A stretch of 64,000 nucleotides of DNA from contig NZ_CALFYO010000033.1 in the NCBI RefSeq assembly GCF_937952055.1, positions 186,001 through 250,000 of the forward strand, read 5' to 3'. The notes beneath the pieces were generated by a model, which made no database searches, was not told where the DNA came from, and was given only the letters and a program-made list of their open reading frames with translations. Positions 36,852 through 45,800 of the stretch are shown one piece after another. Position numbers and translations under genes: made by a program. The stretch is from an uncultured Piscinibacter sp. (GTDB taxonomy: Bacteria; Pseudomonadota; Gammaproteobacteria; Burkholderiales; Burkholderiaceae_C). Position 1 is the stretch's first letter, and each line of letters opens with the position of its first letter.

Positions 36852-37715
36852 TCAGGACGATGTTGCACCCCGACACGCCGCGGCGGGCAGATCGAGGCAG
36901 CCACCGCTGCAGCGCGCCCGACCCGCCAGATCGTGCCGGGTGTTGACCCGTGAGAAGCCTCGGACGTGGAGGAGCGATCGCACGGCATCCGCCTGGTCGA
37001 AGCCATGCTCCAGCAGCAACCAGGCGCGGGGCTGCAGGTGGGCGGCCGCACCGGCGACGATCTGGCGCAGCGACTCGAGGCCGGTCTCGCCGGGTGTCAG
37101 TGCGGCGCGTGGCTCAGCATGGAGCGCGGCGAGATGCGGGTCGCCCGCAGCGATGTAGGGCGGATTGGACAGGGCCAGGTGGACCCGGAGTCCGGGCACC
37201 GCGTCCCACCACGAGCCGCACGCCGTGTCGATGGGCAGGCCCAGACTGGCGGCGTTCGCGCGCGCCACCTCGAGCGCCTCGGGACTGGCATCCGTGGCCG
37301 TCACATGCGCCGTCGGACAGGCCCGGCTCACCGCCAGCGCGATCGCTCCGCTGCCGGTGCCCAGATCGACGACCTCGGGGCGCTCGGTGTCCGACAGCTC
37401 TCCGCGCAGCAGCTCGATCGCCCAGTCCGCCAGCACCTCGGTGTCCGGCCGAGGCACCAGCACACGTTCGTCGACCTGCAGCGACAGCCCGTGGAACTCC
37501 TTGCCGCCGACGATGTAGGCGAACGGCTCGCCTGCCGCTCGGCGTGCGACCAACTGCTCGAAGCGGGCTGCCTGTTCGCTAGCGATGTCCCGGTCGTCGT
37601 GGGCAAGCAGCCAGGCGCGATTGCAGCCGAGCACATGGGCGAGCAGCAGCTGGGCATCGAGCCGCTCGAGGCCTCGGGCCCGCGCCGCTGCCAGAACGTC
37701 GCGCAGTGTGCTCAC
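36852..37715 (-). CDS. prmC: Release-factor glutamine methyltransferase PrmC
   Basis: Methylates the GGQ glutamine of release factors. The 287-residue protein has a helical N-terminal domain, the SAM motif VVDLGTGSGAIALA and the catalytic SNPPYIA. It directly follows prfA, its substrate gene, with a 4-bp overlap. The C-terminus after the RCSGG position is some 15 residues longer than usual, probably harmless. Confidence 0.97.
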   Translation of the reverse strand: MSTLRDVLAAARARGLERLDAQLLLAHVLGCNRAWLLAHDDRDIASEQAARFEQLVARRAAGEPFAYIVGGKEFHGLSLQVDERVLVPRPDTEVLADWAIELLRGELSDTERPEVVDLGTGSGAIALAVSRACPTAHVTATDASPEALEVARANAASLGLPIDTACGSWWDAVPGLRVHLALSNPPYIAAGDPHLAALHAEPRAALTPGETGLESLRQIVAGAAAHLQPRAWLLLEHGFDQADAVRSLLHVRGFSRVNTRHDLAGRARCSGGCLDLPAAACRGATSS

Positions 37716-38794
37716 GGGCTGACTTCCAGGGCGGCAAGCTGCTCTGCCGCGCGAGCGGCCTGGAGCGCATCGATGACCTCGTCGAGGTCGCCGTCAACGA
37801 TCGCCTGCAGCCGATACAGCGTCAGGTTGATGCGGTGGTCGGTGAGCCGGCCCTGCGGAAAGTTGTAGGTCCGGATGCGGTCGCTGCGGTCGCCGCTGCC
37901 GATCAGGCCCTTGCGCGTCGCGGCTTCCCTGGCGGCGCGTTCGCTGCGCTCCTTGTCACGCAGCCTCGCCTGCAGCACCGCCATCGCCTTGGCCTTGTTG
38001 CGGTGCTGCGAGCGGTCATCCTGGCACTCGGCCACCAGGCCGGTCGGCAGGTGGGTGATGCGGATCGCGCTGTCGGTCTTGTTGACGTGCTGTCCGCCGG
38101 CGCCACTGGCCCGGAAGGTGTCGATGCGCAGGTCCGCCGGATTCAAGGTGATCTCCTCGGCTTCGTCGGGTTCGGGCAGCACGGCCACTGTGCAGGCGCT
38201 GGTGTGGATGCGTCCCTGCGCCTCGGTGGCCGGCACGCGCTGCACGCGGTGGCCGCCGGACTCGAACCTGAGCCGTCCATAGACGCCATCCCCCTCGATG
38301 CGAATCACGACCTCCTTGTAGCCGCCGAGCTCGCTGGCGTTCTCCGACATCAGCTCGGTGCGCCAGCCGTGGCGCTCCGCATGGCGCAGGTACATGCGGG
38401 CGAGGTCGCCGGCGAACAGGGCGGACTCGTCGCCACCGGTGCCGGCGCGGATCTCGACGAAGACATTGCGTGCGTCGTCCGGATCGCGCGGCAGCAGAGC
38501 GGTCTGCAGTTCGGCGTGCAGCCGCTCGATGTCGCCGCGCGCCGAAGCCATCTCCTCCGCGGCCAGCGCCGCCATCTCGGGGTCGGCAAGCAGTTCCTGC
38601 GCGGTGGCGAGGTCGCGCTCGCGCTGCTCGTAGTGGCGGAAGCGCTCGATCAACGACGAGGCCTCCGCATGCTCCCGGGTCAGTTCGCGGAAGCGCTTCA
38701 TGTCCGCGGCAACGTGGGGGTCGGCCAGCGTGGTGTCGAGCTCGTGCAGGCGCAGCGCGAGGCGTTCGAACTGCTGGCGGAGGGACTCTTTCAT
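37712..38794 (-). CDS. prfA: Peptide chain release factor 1
   Basis: 360-residue RF1 recognising UAA/UAG. It has the GGQ motif (GAGGQHVNKTDSAIR), the PAT-type recognition region in the RVPATEAQGRIHTS context and the usual coiled N-terminal domain. It lies between hemA and prmC. Confidence 0.98.
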   Translation of the reverse strand: MKESLRQQFERLALRLHELDTTLADPHVAADMKRFRELTREHAEASSLIERFRHYEQRERDLATAQELLADPEMAALAAEEMASARGDIERLHAELQTALLPRDPDDARNVFVEIRAGTGGDESALFAGDLARMYLRHAERHGWRTELMSENASELGGYKEVVIRIEGDGVYGRLRFESGGHRVQRVPATEAQGRIHTSACTVAVLPEPDEAEEITLNPADLRIDTFRASGAGGQHVNKTDSAIRITHLPTGLVAECQDDRSQHRNKAKAMAVLQARLRDKERSERAAREAATRKGLIGSGDRSDRIRTYNFPQGRLTDHRINLTLYRLQAIVDGDLDEVIDALQAARAAEQLAALEVSP

Positions 38795-38878
38795 CGACGA
38801 CGGCTGAGGCGGGGAGGGCGGCGCATGCGGCGCCGGCAGGATGAGCCGGCGTGGCGCCGGCAGTGTCTCAGCGCGCCG

Positions 38879-40162
38879 CTAACGCGGCTCGTCCGCCGGG
38901 TCGCGCGGGTTCTGGCGCAGGAACAGCTTCGAGACGGTGTGCGCGAGCTGGCTGCGATGTGCCGGGTCGGCGGCATGCAATTCGGCCATCGTGCCGTGCA
39001 GCATCTTCTGCGTCAGGCCGCGCGTGAGCGCTTCCAGCACCGCATCGACATCCTCGCCGCGGGCGAGCATCTTGCGGGCACGCGCGATCTCCGCGTGCCG
39101 CCAGTCGTCTGCCTGCTGGTGCAGCGCCTTGATCAACGGCACCGCCTCGCGCTGCCCCAGCCAGTGCTCGAAGCCCTGCACGCCGGTCTCGATGATCGCC
39201 TCGGCCTGCTCGACCGCGGCCTGGCGCTTCTCGCCCGCCGTCTGCACGAGGGCCGACAGGTCGTCGACCGTGTAGAGGTAGACGTCCGACAGCCGAGCCA
39301 CTTCGGGCTCGATGTCGCGCGGTACGGCCAGGTCCACCATGAACATCGGGCGCCGCCTGCGCGACTTGATGGCGCGTTCCACCGCGCCCAGACCGATGAT
39401 CGGCAACGTGCTCGCCGTGCAGGACACGACAATGTCGAACTCGGCCAGCCGGGCTGGCAGGTCGGACAGGCGCAACGCCTCGGCGCCGAAGCGGCCAGCA
39501 AGCTTCTCGCCGCGCTCCAGCGTGCGGTTGGCCACCGCCAGAGCCTTCGGCATGCGCGCGGCGAAGTGCGTGGCGACGAGCTCGATCATCTCGCCGGCGC
39601 CAACGAACAGCACCTTGGTGTCGCGCAGGTCCTCGAACAACTGCGATGCGAGGCGAACGGCGGCGGCGGCCATGCTGATCGAATGCGCGCCGATCTCGGT
39701 CGAGGTGCGCACCTCCTTCGCCACGGCGAAACTGCGCTGGAACATCTGGTGCAGTGTCGTGCCCAAAGTGCCGGCGGAGTCGGCTTCGCGCACCGCCTGC
39801 TTCATCTGGCCGAGGATCTGCGGTTCGCCGAGCACCATCGAATCCAGCCCGCTGGCCACGCGGAAGGCATGGCGCGCCGCGTCGCTGCCCTCGAAGACAT
39901 ACGAGTGCTGGCGCAGCGTCTGCCTGTCCACGCCACCCAGATTGGCCAGCCAGTCCATCGACGGCGCCAGCAGCGACGGGCTCGCCCCGACGTAGACCTC
40001 GGTCCGGTTGCAGGTGGAGACGATTGCCACCTCGCCGGACTTCTGCAGGCGCTCGCGAAACGCACGCAGCGTCGGAGCGATCTGCTCGGGCGAGAACGCG
40101 AACCGCCCGCGCAGATCGACCGGCGCGGTGGTGTGGTTCAAGCCAAGGGCGAAGACGCTCAT
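38879..40162 (-). CDS. hemA: Glutamyl-tRNA reductase HemA
   Basis: First committed step of C5-pathway heme synthesis. The 427-residue enzyme begins MSVFALGLNHTTAPVDLRGR and has the catalytic cysteine at residue 51 in VSTCNRTEVY, GEPQILGQMK, and the NADPH domain with GAGEMIELVA. First gene of hemA-prfA-prmC. A perfect TATAAT on the same strand lies only 7 bp before the start codon. Confidence 0.97.
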   Translation of the reverse strand: MSVFALGLNHTTAPVDLRGRFAFSPEQIAPTLRAFRERLQKSGEVAIVSTCNRTEVYVGASPSLLAPSMDWLANLGGVDRQTLRQHSYVFEGSDAARHAFRVASGLDSMVLGEPQILGQMKQAVREADSAGTLGTTLHQMFQRSFAVAKEVRTSTEIGAHSISMAAAAVRLASQLFEDLRDTKVLFVGAGEMIELVATHFAARMPKALAVANRTLERGEKLAGRFGAEALRLSDLPARLAEFDIVVSCTASTLPIIGLGAVERAIKSRRRRPMFMVDLAVPRDIEPEVARLSDVYLYTVDDLSALVQTAGEKRQAAVEQAEAIIETGVQGFEHWLGQREAVPLIKALHQQADDWRHAEIARARKMLARGEDVDAVLEALTRGLTQKMLHGTMAELHAADPAHRSQLAHTVSKLFLRQNPRDPADEPR

Positions 40163-40168
40163 GGTCAG

Positions 40169-40174
40169 ATTATA
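40169..40174 (-). promoter_or_regulatory. Possible -10 box just upstream of hemA
   Basis: TATAAT on the minus strand with no clear -35. If used, transcription would start at or inside the hemA start codon, so it may equally be incidental. Confidence 0.3.
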
Positions 40175-40223
40175 AAATTCGATCCCCGACGGCCTGCATC
40201 ATGCCGATCGTCAATCCCCCGGG

Positions 40224-40239
40224 CTTGACCGGAGTCAAG
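40224..40239. repeat. Short dyad CTTGAC-CGGA-GTCAAG
   Basis: A perfect 6-bp inverted repeat in the hemA/small-membrane-protein divergent region. TTGACC at 40225-40230 could be a -35 for the plus-strand gene, with CATCTT 17 bp later; the dyad may be an operator. Confidence 0.4.
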
Positions 40240-40277
40240 GCCCACGTCATCTTCCCAATTTCCCCGTGCGCTGGCGA

Positions 40278-40559
40278 ATGGGTCCCCTCGACGCCCTCTG
40301 GCATCTGCTGAACTTCTTTGCCCCCGCGCTGGGAGTGGGCCTGATCACCGCCGCGATGGCGCGGATGGTGTGGCCCCGCGAGCTGCGTCCGCTCGGCTTG
40401 CGCCGGCTCGCAGCCTGGGCCTGTGGCGGCTGTACGGTGGGGCTGATCGCGGCGCTGGTCGTCTTCGGACGCGACGGCAAGATGGGCGGCTATGCCCTGA
40501 TGCTGGCGAGCGGCTCGCTGGCCTTGTGGTGGGCCGGCCTGCGCGGCGCCCGCAGCTGA
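40278..40559 (+). CDS. Small membrane protein (93 aa), unknown function
   Basis: Three hydrophobic segments (WHLLNFFAPALGVGLITAAMA, LAAWACGGCTVGLIAALVVF, GGYALMLASGSLALWWAG) with positive loops. I recognise the type from Burkholderiales, where it is found near hemA, but no function is known. The ATG at 40278 is preferred to GTG at 40266. It ends 7 bp before the convergent miaB stop. Confidence 0.75.
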   Translation: MGPLDALWHLLNFFAPALGVGLITAAMARMVWPRELRPLGLRRLAAWACGGCTVGLIAALVVFGRDGKMGGYALMLASGSLALWWAGLRGARS

Positions 40560-40566
40560 GCGCGCC

Positions 40567-41919
40567 TCAGGCCGCAACGTCCTCGCGCCGCGGCACCTCG
40601 GCGCGCAGCGAGTGTGGATAGGCCTGCGTGATGCGTACGTCCACCATCTGGCCGATCAGTCGGCTGGCACCCTCGAAGTTGACGATGCGATTGCACTCGG
40701 TGCGACCCATCAACTCGTCCGGGTCCTTGCGCGATGGGCCCTCGACGAGGATGCGCTGCATCGTGCCGACGCGCGACTGGCCGATGCGGCGGGCGTTCGC
40801 CTCGATCGCCGCCTGCAACTGCTGCAGCCGCTGCAGCTTGACCGCCTGCGGCGTGTCGTCCGGCAGGTTCGCGGCCGGCGTGCCGGGGCGCGCGCTGTAG
40901 ACGAAGCTGAAGCTGCTGTCGAAGCCGATGTCCTCGATCAGCTTCATCGTGCGGGCGTGGTCGTCCTCGGTCTCGCCGGGGAAGCCGACGATGAAGTCGC
41001 TCGACAGGCTGATGCCCGGCCGCACCGCACGCAGCTTGCGGATGGTGCTCTTGTATTCCATCGCCGTGTAGCCGCGCTTCATGGCCATCAGGATGCGGTC
41101 GCTGCCGTGCTGAACCGGAAGGTGCAGGTGGCTCACCAGCTTGGGCACCGTGCCATACACGTCGATCAGCCGCTGCGTGAACTCGTTCGGGTGGCTGGTC
41201 GTGTAACGGATCCGCTCGATGCCGGGAATCTCGGCCACGTATTCGATCAGCAGCGCGAAGTCGGCGATTTCGCCCGTGTCACCCATCGCGCCGCGGTAGG
41301 CGTTGACGTTCTGCCCCAGCAGCGTCACCTCCTTCACGCCGAGGTCCGCGAGGCCGGCGACCTCGGTGAGCACGTCGTCGAAGGGGCGCGAGACCTCTTC
41401 GCCGCGCGTGTAGGGCACGACGCAGTAGCTGCAGTACTTGGAACAGCCTTCCATGATCGACACGAAGGCGCTCGCGCCTTCCTTGCGCGGCGGCGGCAGG
41501 TGGTCGAACTTCTCGATTTCGGGGAAGCTGATGTCGACCTGCGGCCGCCGCTGCCGCGTCCGCTGCGCCAGCAGTTCCGGCAGGCGGTGCAGAGTCTGCG
41601 GGCCGAACACCACGTCGACGTAAGGGGCGCGCTCGATGATCGCCGCGCCCTCCTGGCTGGCGACGCAGCCGCCCACGCCGATCAGCACGCCCTTGGCCTT
41701 GAGGTGCTTGATCCGTCCGAGGTCGCTGAACACCTTCTCCTGCGCCTTCTCGCGCACCGAACAGGTGTTGAAGAGGATGAGGTCGGCTTCGTCGACGTTG
41801 CCAGTCAGCTCGTAGCCTTCGGCCGCCTGGAGCACGTCGACCATCTTGTCGGAGTCGTACTCGTTCATCTGGCAGCCGAAGGTCTTGACGAAGACCTTCC
41901 TGCCCGGGGTGCCCGTCAT
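40567..41919 (-). CDS. miaB: tRNA-2-methylthio-N6-dimethylallyladenosine synthase MiaB
   Basis: 450-residue radical-SAM methylthiotransferase acting at tRNA position 37. It has an N-terminal cluster domain (TFGCQMNEYDSDKM, NTCSVREKAQEKVF), the radical-SAM motif GCSKYCSYCVVPYTRG and a C-terminal TRAM domain. The start at 41919 has AAGGAG upstream; the longer frame to 42273 overlaps the neighbouring gene and is not family-like. Confidence 0.98.
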   Translation of the reverse strand: MTGTPGRKVFVKTFGCQMNEYDSDKMVDVLQAAEGYELTGNVDEADLILFNTCSVREKAQEKVFSDLGRIKHLKAKGVLIGVGGCVASQEGAAIIERAPYVDVVFGPQTLHRLPELLAQRTRQRRPQVDISFPEIEKFDHLPPPRKEGASAFVSIMEGCSKYCSYCVVPYTRGEEVSRPFDDVLTEVAGLADLGVKEVTLLGQNVNAYRGAMGDTGEIADFALLIEYVAEIPGIERIRYTTSHPNEFTQRLIDVYGTVPKLVSHLHLPVQHGSDRILMAMKRGYTAMEYKSTIRKLRAVRPGISLSSDFIVGFPGETEDDHARTMKLIEDIGFDSSFSFVYSARPGTPAANLPDDTPQAVKLQRLQQLQAAIEANARRIGQSRVGTMQRILVEGPSRKDPDELMGRTECNRIVNFEGASRLIGQMVDVRITQAYPHSLRAEVPRREDVAA

Positions 41920-41930
41920 GGCGCGCTCCT

Positions 41931-42311
41931 TCAGGGCTTGGCCCACGCCTGCGCGACGGGGTCGAAGGCCCAGGTCTGCGCCTCGCGCACCGTGCTCGGC
42001 CAGGGCTTCTTGGCGGCCTCCGCCGCGGTCAGGATCCAGACATCGCGAAGGTAGCCTTGCGTGTCGACCGTGTAGTGCACGAGCAGCTTCTGGCCCGCCA
42101 GCGACGCCGACATCTTGATCAGGTTGTCGGGCCCAAAAATGCGCGCGCTGGCCGACAGACGTGCCGGCTGGCCATTCAGGGCGACCTCCGGTGCCTGCAG
42201 AACCTGGAAGCTGCCGCGCAATGCGCTCGGCGGGAACTTGCGCAACGACTGCGCGGCCGCGGGACTGGCCCACAGCAGGGCCGCCAGCAGGGCGATGAAA
42301 CAGCGGTACAT
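41931..42311 (-). CDS. Exported hypothetical protein upstream of miaB
   Basis: 126-residue protein with a signal peptide (MYRCFIALLAALLWASPAAA) and a soluble domain (LRKFPPSALRGSFQVLQAPEVALNGQPARLSASARIFGPDNLI ending in WAFDPVAQAWAKP). I do not recognise a named family, but the pattern is that of conserved periplasmic proteins encoded upstream of miaB in Burkholderiales. The start at 42311 begins the signal peptide; the longer frame is not signal-like. Confidence 0.75.
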   Translation of the reverse strand: MYRCFIALLAALLWASPAAAQSLRKFPPSALRGSFQVLQAPEVALNGQPARLSASARIFGPDNLIKMSASLAGQKLLVHYTVDTQGYLRDVWILTAAEAAKKPWPSTVREAQTWAFDPVAQAWAKP

Positions 42312-42494
42312 GGTGTGGATCCAGTGGCTGCCGGGGAGCGGGTGAGCGGCGCCGTTCTCGGACAAGGGGCTCGCGCCGGGCGAGAACCGTCCCAGGGCGA
42401 CCGTGGTGCGGCGGCGGAAGCGTTCGAGAGCGACAGGAGGCAAAGTGTACCTGCGTGCCAGGCGACGATCACTTCCCGCTGCGTTACGACCCGG

Positions 42495-42725
42495 CTACCC
42501 GTGAGGGCGGCATGGCACCCGCGAGTGCGGAAGCGGCGGGTCGACACGGTGCTCCTCGACCCGCCCCTCGCCGCGGGCGATGACGGTGGCGATGAGGCGC
42601 TCGGTGGCGACGATGCGGTCCGCGAGCCTGTCGATTCGCTGTGTCGGCCACGGACGTGCGCCGTAGGCCACAGACAGCTCGTGCCGCAGGCGAAGGTAGC
42701 GCTGCATCAGCAGAGTCAATCTCAT
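42495..42725 (-). CDS. Small hypothetical protein (76 aa)
   Basis: A short helical protein starting MRLTLLMQRYLRLRHELSVAYG, with a GGGAG ribosome site before the ATG at 42725 and a heptad-like second helix (RIDRLADRIVATERLIATVI). Length and helix pattern suggest a coiled coil. No family recognised. The intervening 42312-42494 holds no gene. Confidence 0.5.
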   Translation of the reverse strand: MRLTLLMQRYLRLRHELSVAYGARPWPTQRIDRLADRIVATERLIATVIARGEGRVEEHRVDPPLPHSRVPCRPHG

Positions 42726-42860
42726 CGCCAAGTTCTCCCTTGTCGGCGGCGATTGTCGAGAACGGAGGGTGCTGGCGGCGTTCGGCTCCCTCGGACTCGG
42801 GGCCCACGATCCAGGGGGCGCCATACGGTGGCCGCGACGACGGTTGCCCTGCAGGCTGGC

Positions 42861-45800
42861 TCAGATATGTCCCGGTCCGACCCCGCGCAGCGGAACTTGG
42901 AACCGGAACGTGGTGCCGCTGGCGCCGTCGCTGTCGACGCCGATGCCGCCGCCATGCAGCTCGACGATGCGCCGCGCGATCGCCAGGCCCAGTCCCGCGC
43001 CGCCGGCATCACCGTGGTGGCTCTTCTCGCCACGGTAGAAGCGGTCGAACACGAAGGGCAATTGCGCAGCCGGAATGCCGTGCCCGCTGTCCACCACGCG
43101 CACTTCCAGCTGCTCGCCGTCGCTGCACACCTTCAGCACGATCCGGCCACCGGGGGGCGTGTGCCTCAGGGCGTTGCCGATGAGGTTCTCCAGCACGCGC
43201 TCCATCAGGCTGAGGTCGGCTTCGACGAAGGGCAGGCGCTGCGGCGCGTCGACCTCCAGCGCCACCTGCTGCCGCTCCGCAGCGAGCTGGAACTTCTGCA
43301 GCACGTCGGCAGCGAGCTCGTCGAACGGGAAGGGCTCGCGCTCCAGGGCCACGCCCTTGAAGTCGAGCTTGGCGAGCTCGAACAGCTCGTCGATCAGCGT
43401 GGCCAGGTGCTCGCTCTGCCGCACCGCGACGCCGAGATACTGCGTACGCTGCTCGGCACCCAGCGTGTCGCCGCGGCTGGCCAGCACCTCCAGGTAGCCG
43501 CGCATGGCGACCAGCGGCGTGCGCAGGTCGTGCGAGACGTTGGCGATCAGGTCGCGGCGCAGGTAGGTGTTCTCCGCCTCGAGGTCGTCCTTTAGGCGCT
43601 GCACCTCGGCCAGCGCGTGCGCCAGCCCGTCCTGGGCCTGCTGCCGCTGCACCACCTCGGCCCGCAGCCCCGAGACCAGGCGCGCGTTCTCGATCGAGAC
43701 CGCGGCCTGCGTGGCGAGCATTTCCAGCGTACGCAGCCGCGGCAGGGTGAACACGTCGTCGGCGCGCCGGTGCTCGAGGTAGAGCACGCCGATGGCACGG
43801 CCGCGCTTGCGCAGCGGCAGGCACATCAGCGCCCGCGGGCGATTCTCGTGAAGGTAGGCCTCACCGCCATGCTGCTCCTCGATCTCATCCTGTTCGAGGC
43901 GCAACGTTTCGCCGGTACGCCGCACGAAGTGCACCAGGCCCTGCGGAACGCAGTGCGAGGCGTCGAGCGCGACCCCGGACTCCGCCCTCGACGCATCGGT
44001 GCTGTCGTCGGCGTGCACCACCGGTCCCGCGTCGGTCTCCAGCACCAGCGCGCCGCGTTCGGCGCCGGCATTCTCGATGGCGATGCGCATCAGCCGCGCG
44101 AGCAGCGCGTCGAAGTCCACCTCCTCGGCGATCGCCTGCGAGGCCTTGAGCACGCTCAGCAGGTCGAGACCGTCGACGGCCTCGCCCCGCCAGTCATCGC
44201 GGCGGACGGCCTCGATCGCTTCGCTTGCCGCTGCGGCCTCGCCTTGTCCGCCCCCGGAGTCCAGCTGGCCGAACTCGAGCGACAGTGCCTGCAGCTTGGC
44301 CGACGCGCCCCAGCGGGCATAGCGCTCTCTCGCTTGGGCCAGGTGCAGTTCGGCCAGGCGCGGCTGGCCGTGGCGCAAGCGCAGCCGCACGGCGATTTCG
44401 TGTGCCAGCGCTTCCAGCGCCAGCAGCGGGCGCGACGCGGCGAACTCGATGGCCTGCTCGGCGAGCTCGATCGCGTCCCGCAGCCGGCCCTCGATGCGGG
44501 CGATCTCGGCCGCCAGCAGCAGCGCCTGGGTGCCGAAGTTCTCGGCGCAATGCGCGGCGCGCTCCTCGAAGCCGCGCTGCGCCTCGCGCAGCGCCGCCAG
44601 CGCCGTGACACCACCCTCGTCGTGCAGGTTCTCGACGGGTGCGCCCAGCGCGAGCGCGTGCCAGAAGTCGTGCAGCACCGGCCACACCGTGCCCGGCACA
44701 TGCTGGATCAGCGACGCCGAGTGCCGGGCCGCCTGCAGCGCCTGCTGCGACGAGCCCAGCAGCACGCACAGCGGCACGCGCATCGCGGCATGGATGCTGG
44801 CGAAGAACGGGTTGTCGCGGTAGCGGCGCAGGTACTCGGCCTCGACGAACTCCCCGTCGTCGAGCGACGTGCCCGCCACGCCGCTGCGCTGCAGGGCGCG
44901 GGCCCACGCCAGCATCATGCGCAGCGAGTCGGCGAAGCCGGGGTTTTTCAGCCGCTCGATCAGTGCCACGCTCGGCGCGTAGTCCTGCACGAAGCGCCCC
45001 AGGTCCTGCGTGGCCATCAGCGCGGCCCACGGCTCGGTGCCGGCGCCGTAGGCGGCGTAGAGGAAGTCGCCGCTGTCCAGTCCGGCGCGGCAGGCCTCGC
45101 GCGCATAGGGCAGACAGGTACGCCACGGCTGGCACCACAGGTTGACGTGGGCATGGAACTGCTGGTGGATCTTGGCGCGCAGGCGCGTGTCGTCGAAGCG
45201 CCGGTTCACTTCCAGCGCGAGCAGCCCGTAGGCGTGGGCGCCGGCGTACTCGCCGCGCACCGGGCCGACCGTGATCGCATGCGTCACGTAGCCGTAGGCC
45301 GACTCCTCGACATTGCCGTGCTCGAGCGACAGCCGCACCATGGTCGCCGAGATCAGCCGCGCGAGCGTCGGGTCGCCGAGGATGTAGGCGGCCGACCACA
45401 TGTCGGTGAGCATGCGCATCAGCAGGCGCATCGACTCGTCGGTCATGCGCGGCAGATCGGCCAGCGCGGCGATGTCGCGCGCGCCGCGCAGCGAGTCGAT
45501 CGCGGCGATCTCCCGCTCGAGCGCGAGCGCCTTGTCGGACGGCACGCTCGGGAACACCAGGCCGAACAGCGCCAGGCCCTCGTGTGCGCTGGCCAGCGCA
45601 TCGGCGTAACGTCCCATGTTCTCGAACGCCACGCTGCGCAGCCGCACGACCTGGGCGCGCTCGATCGCGGGCCGCGGGCGCTCCAGCAGGGCGCCCAGGT
45701 CGGCCAATGCGGCATCGAACTGGCCGCACAAGTAGCGGCTCTCCGCCGCCTCCAGGCGCAGCGCGAAGTCGAGCTCGTCGTCGGCTGCGTTGCCGAGCAG

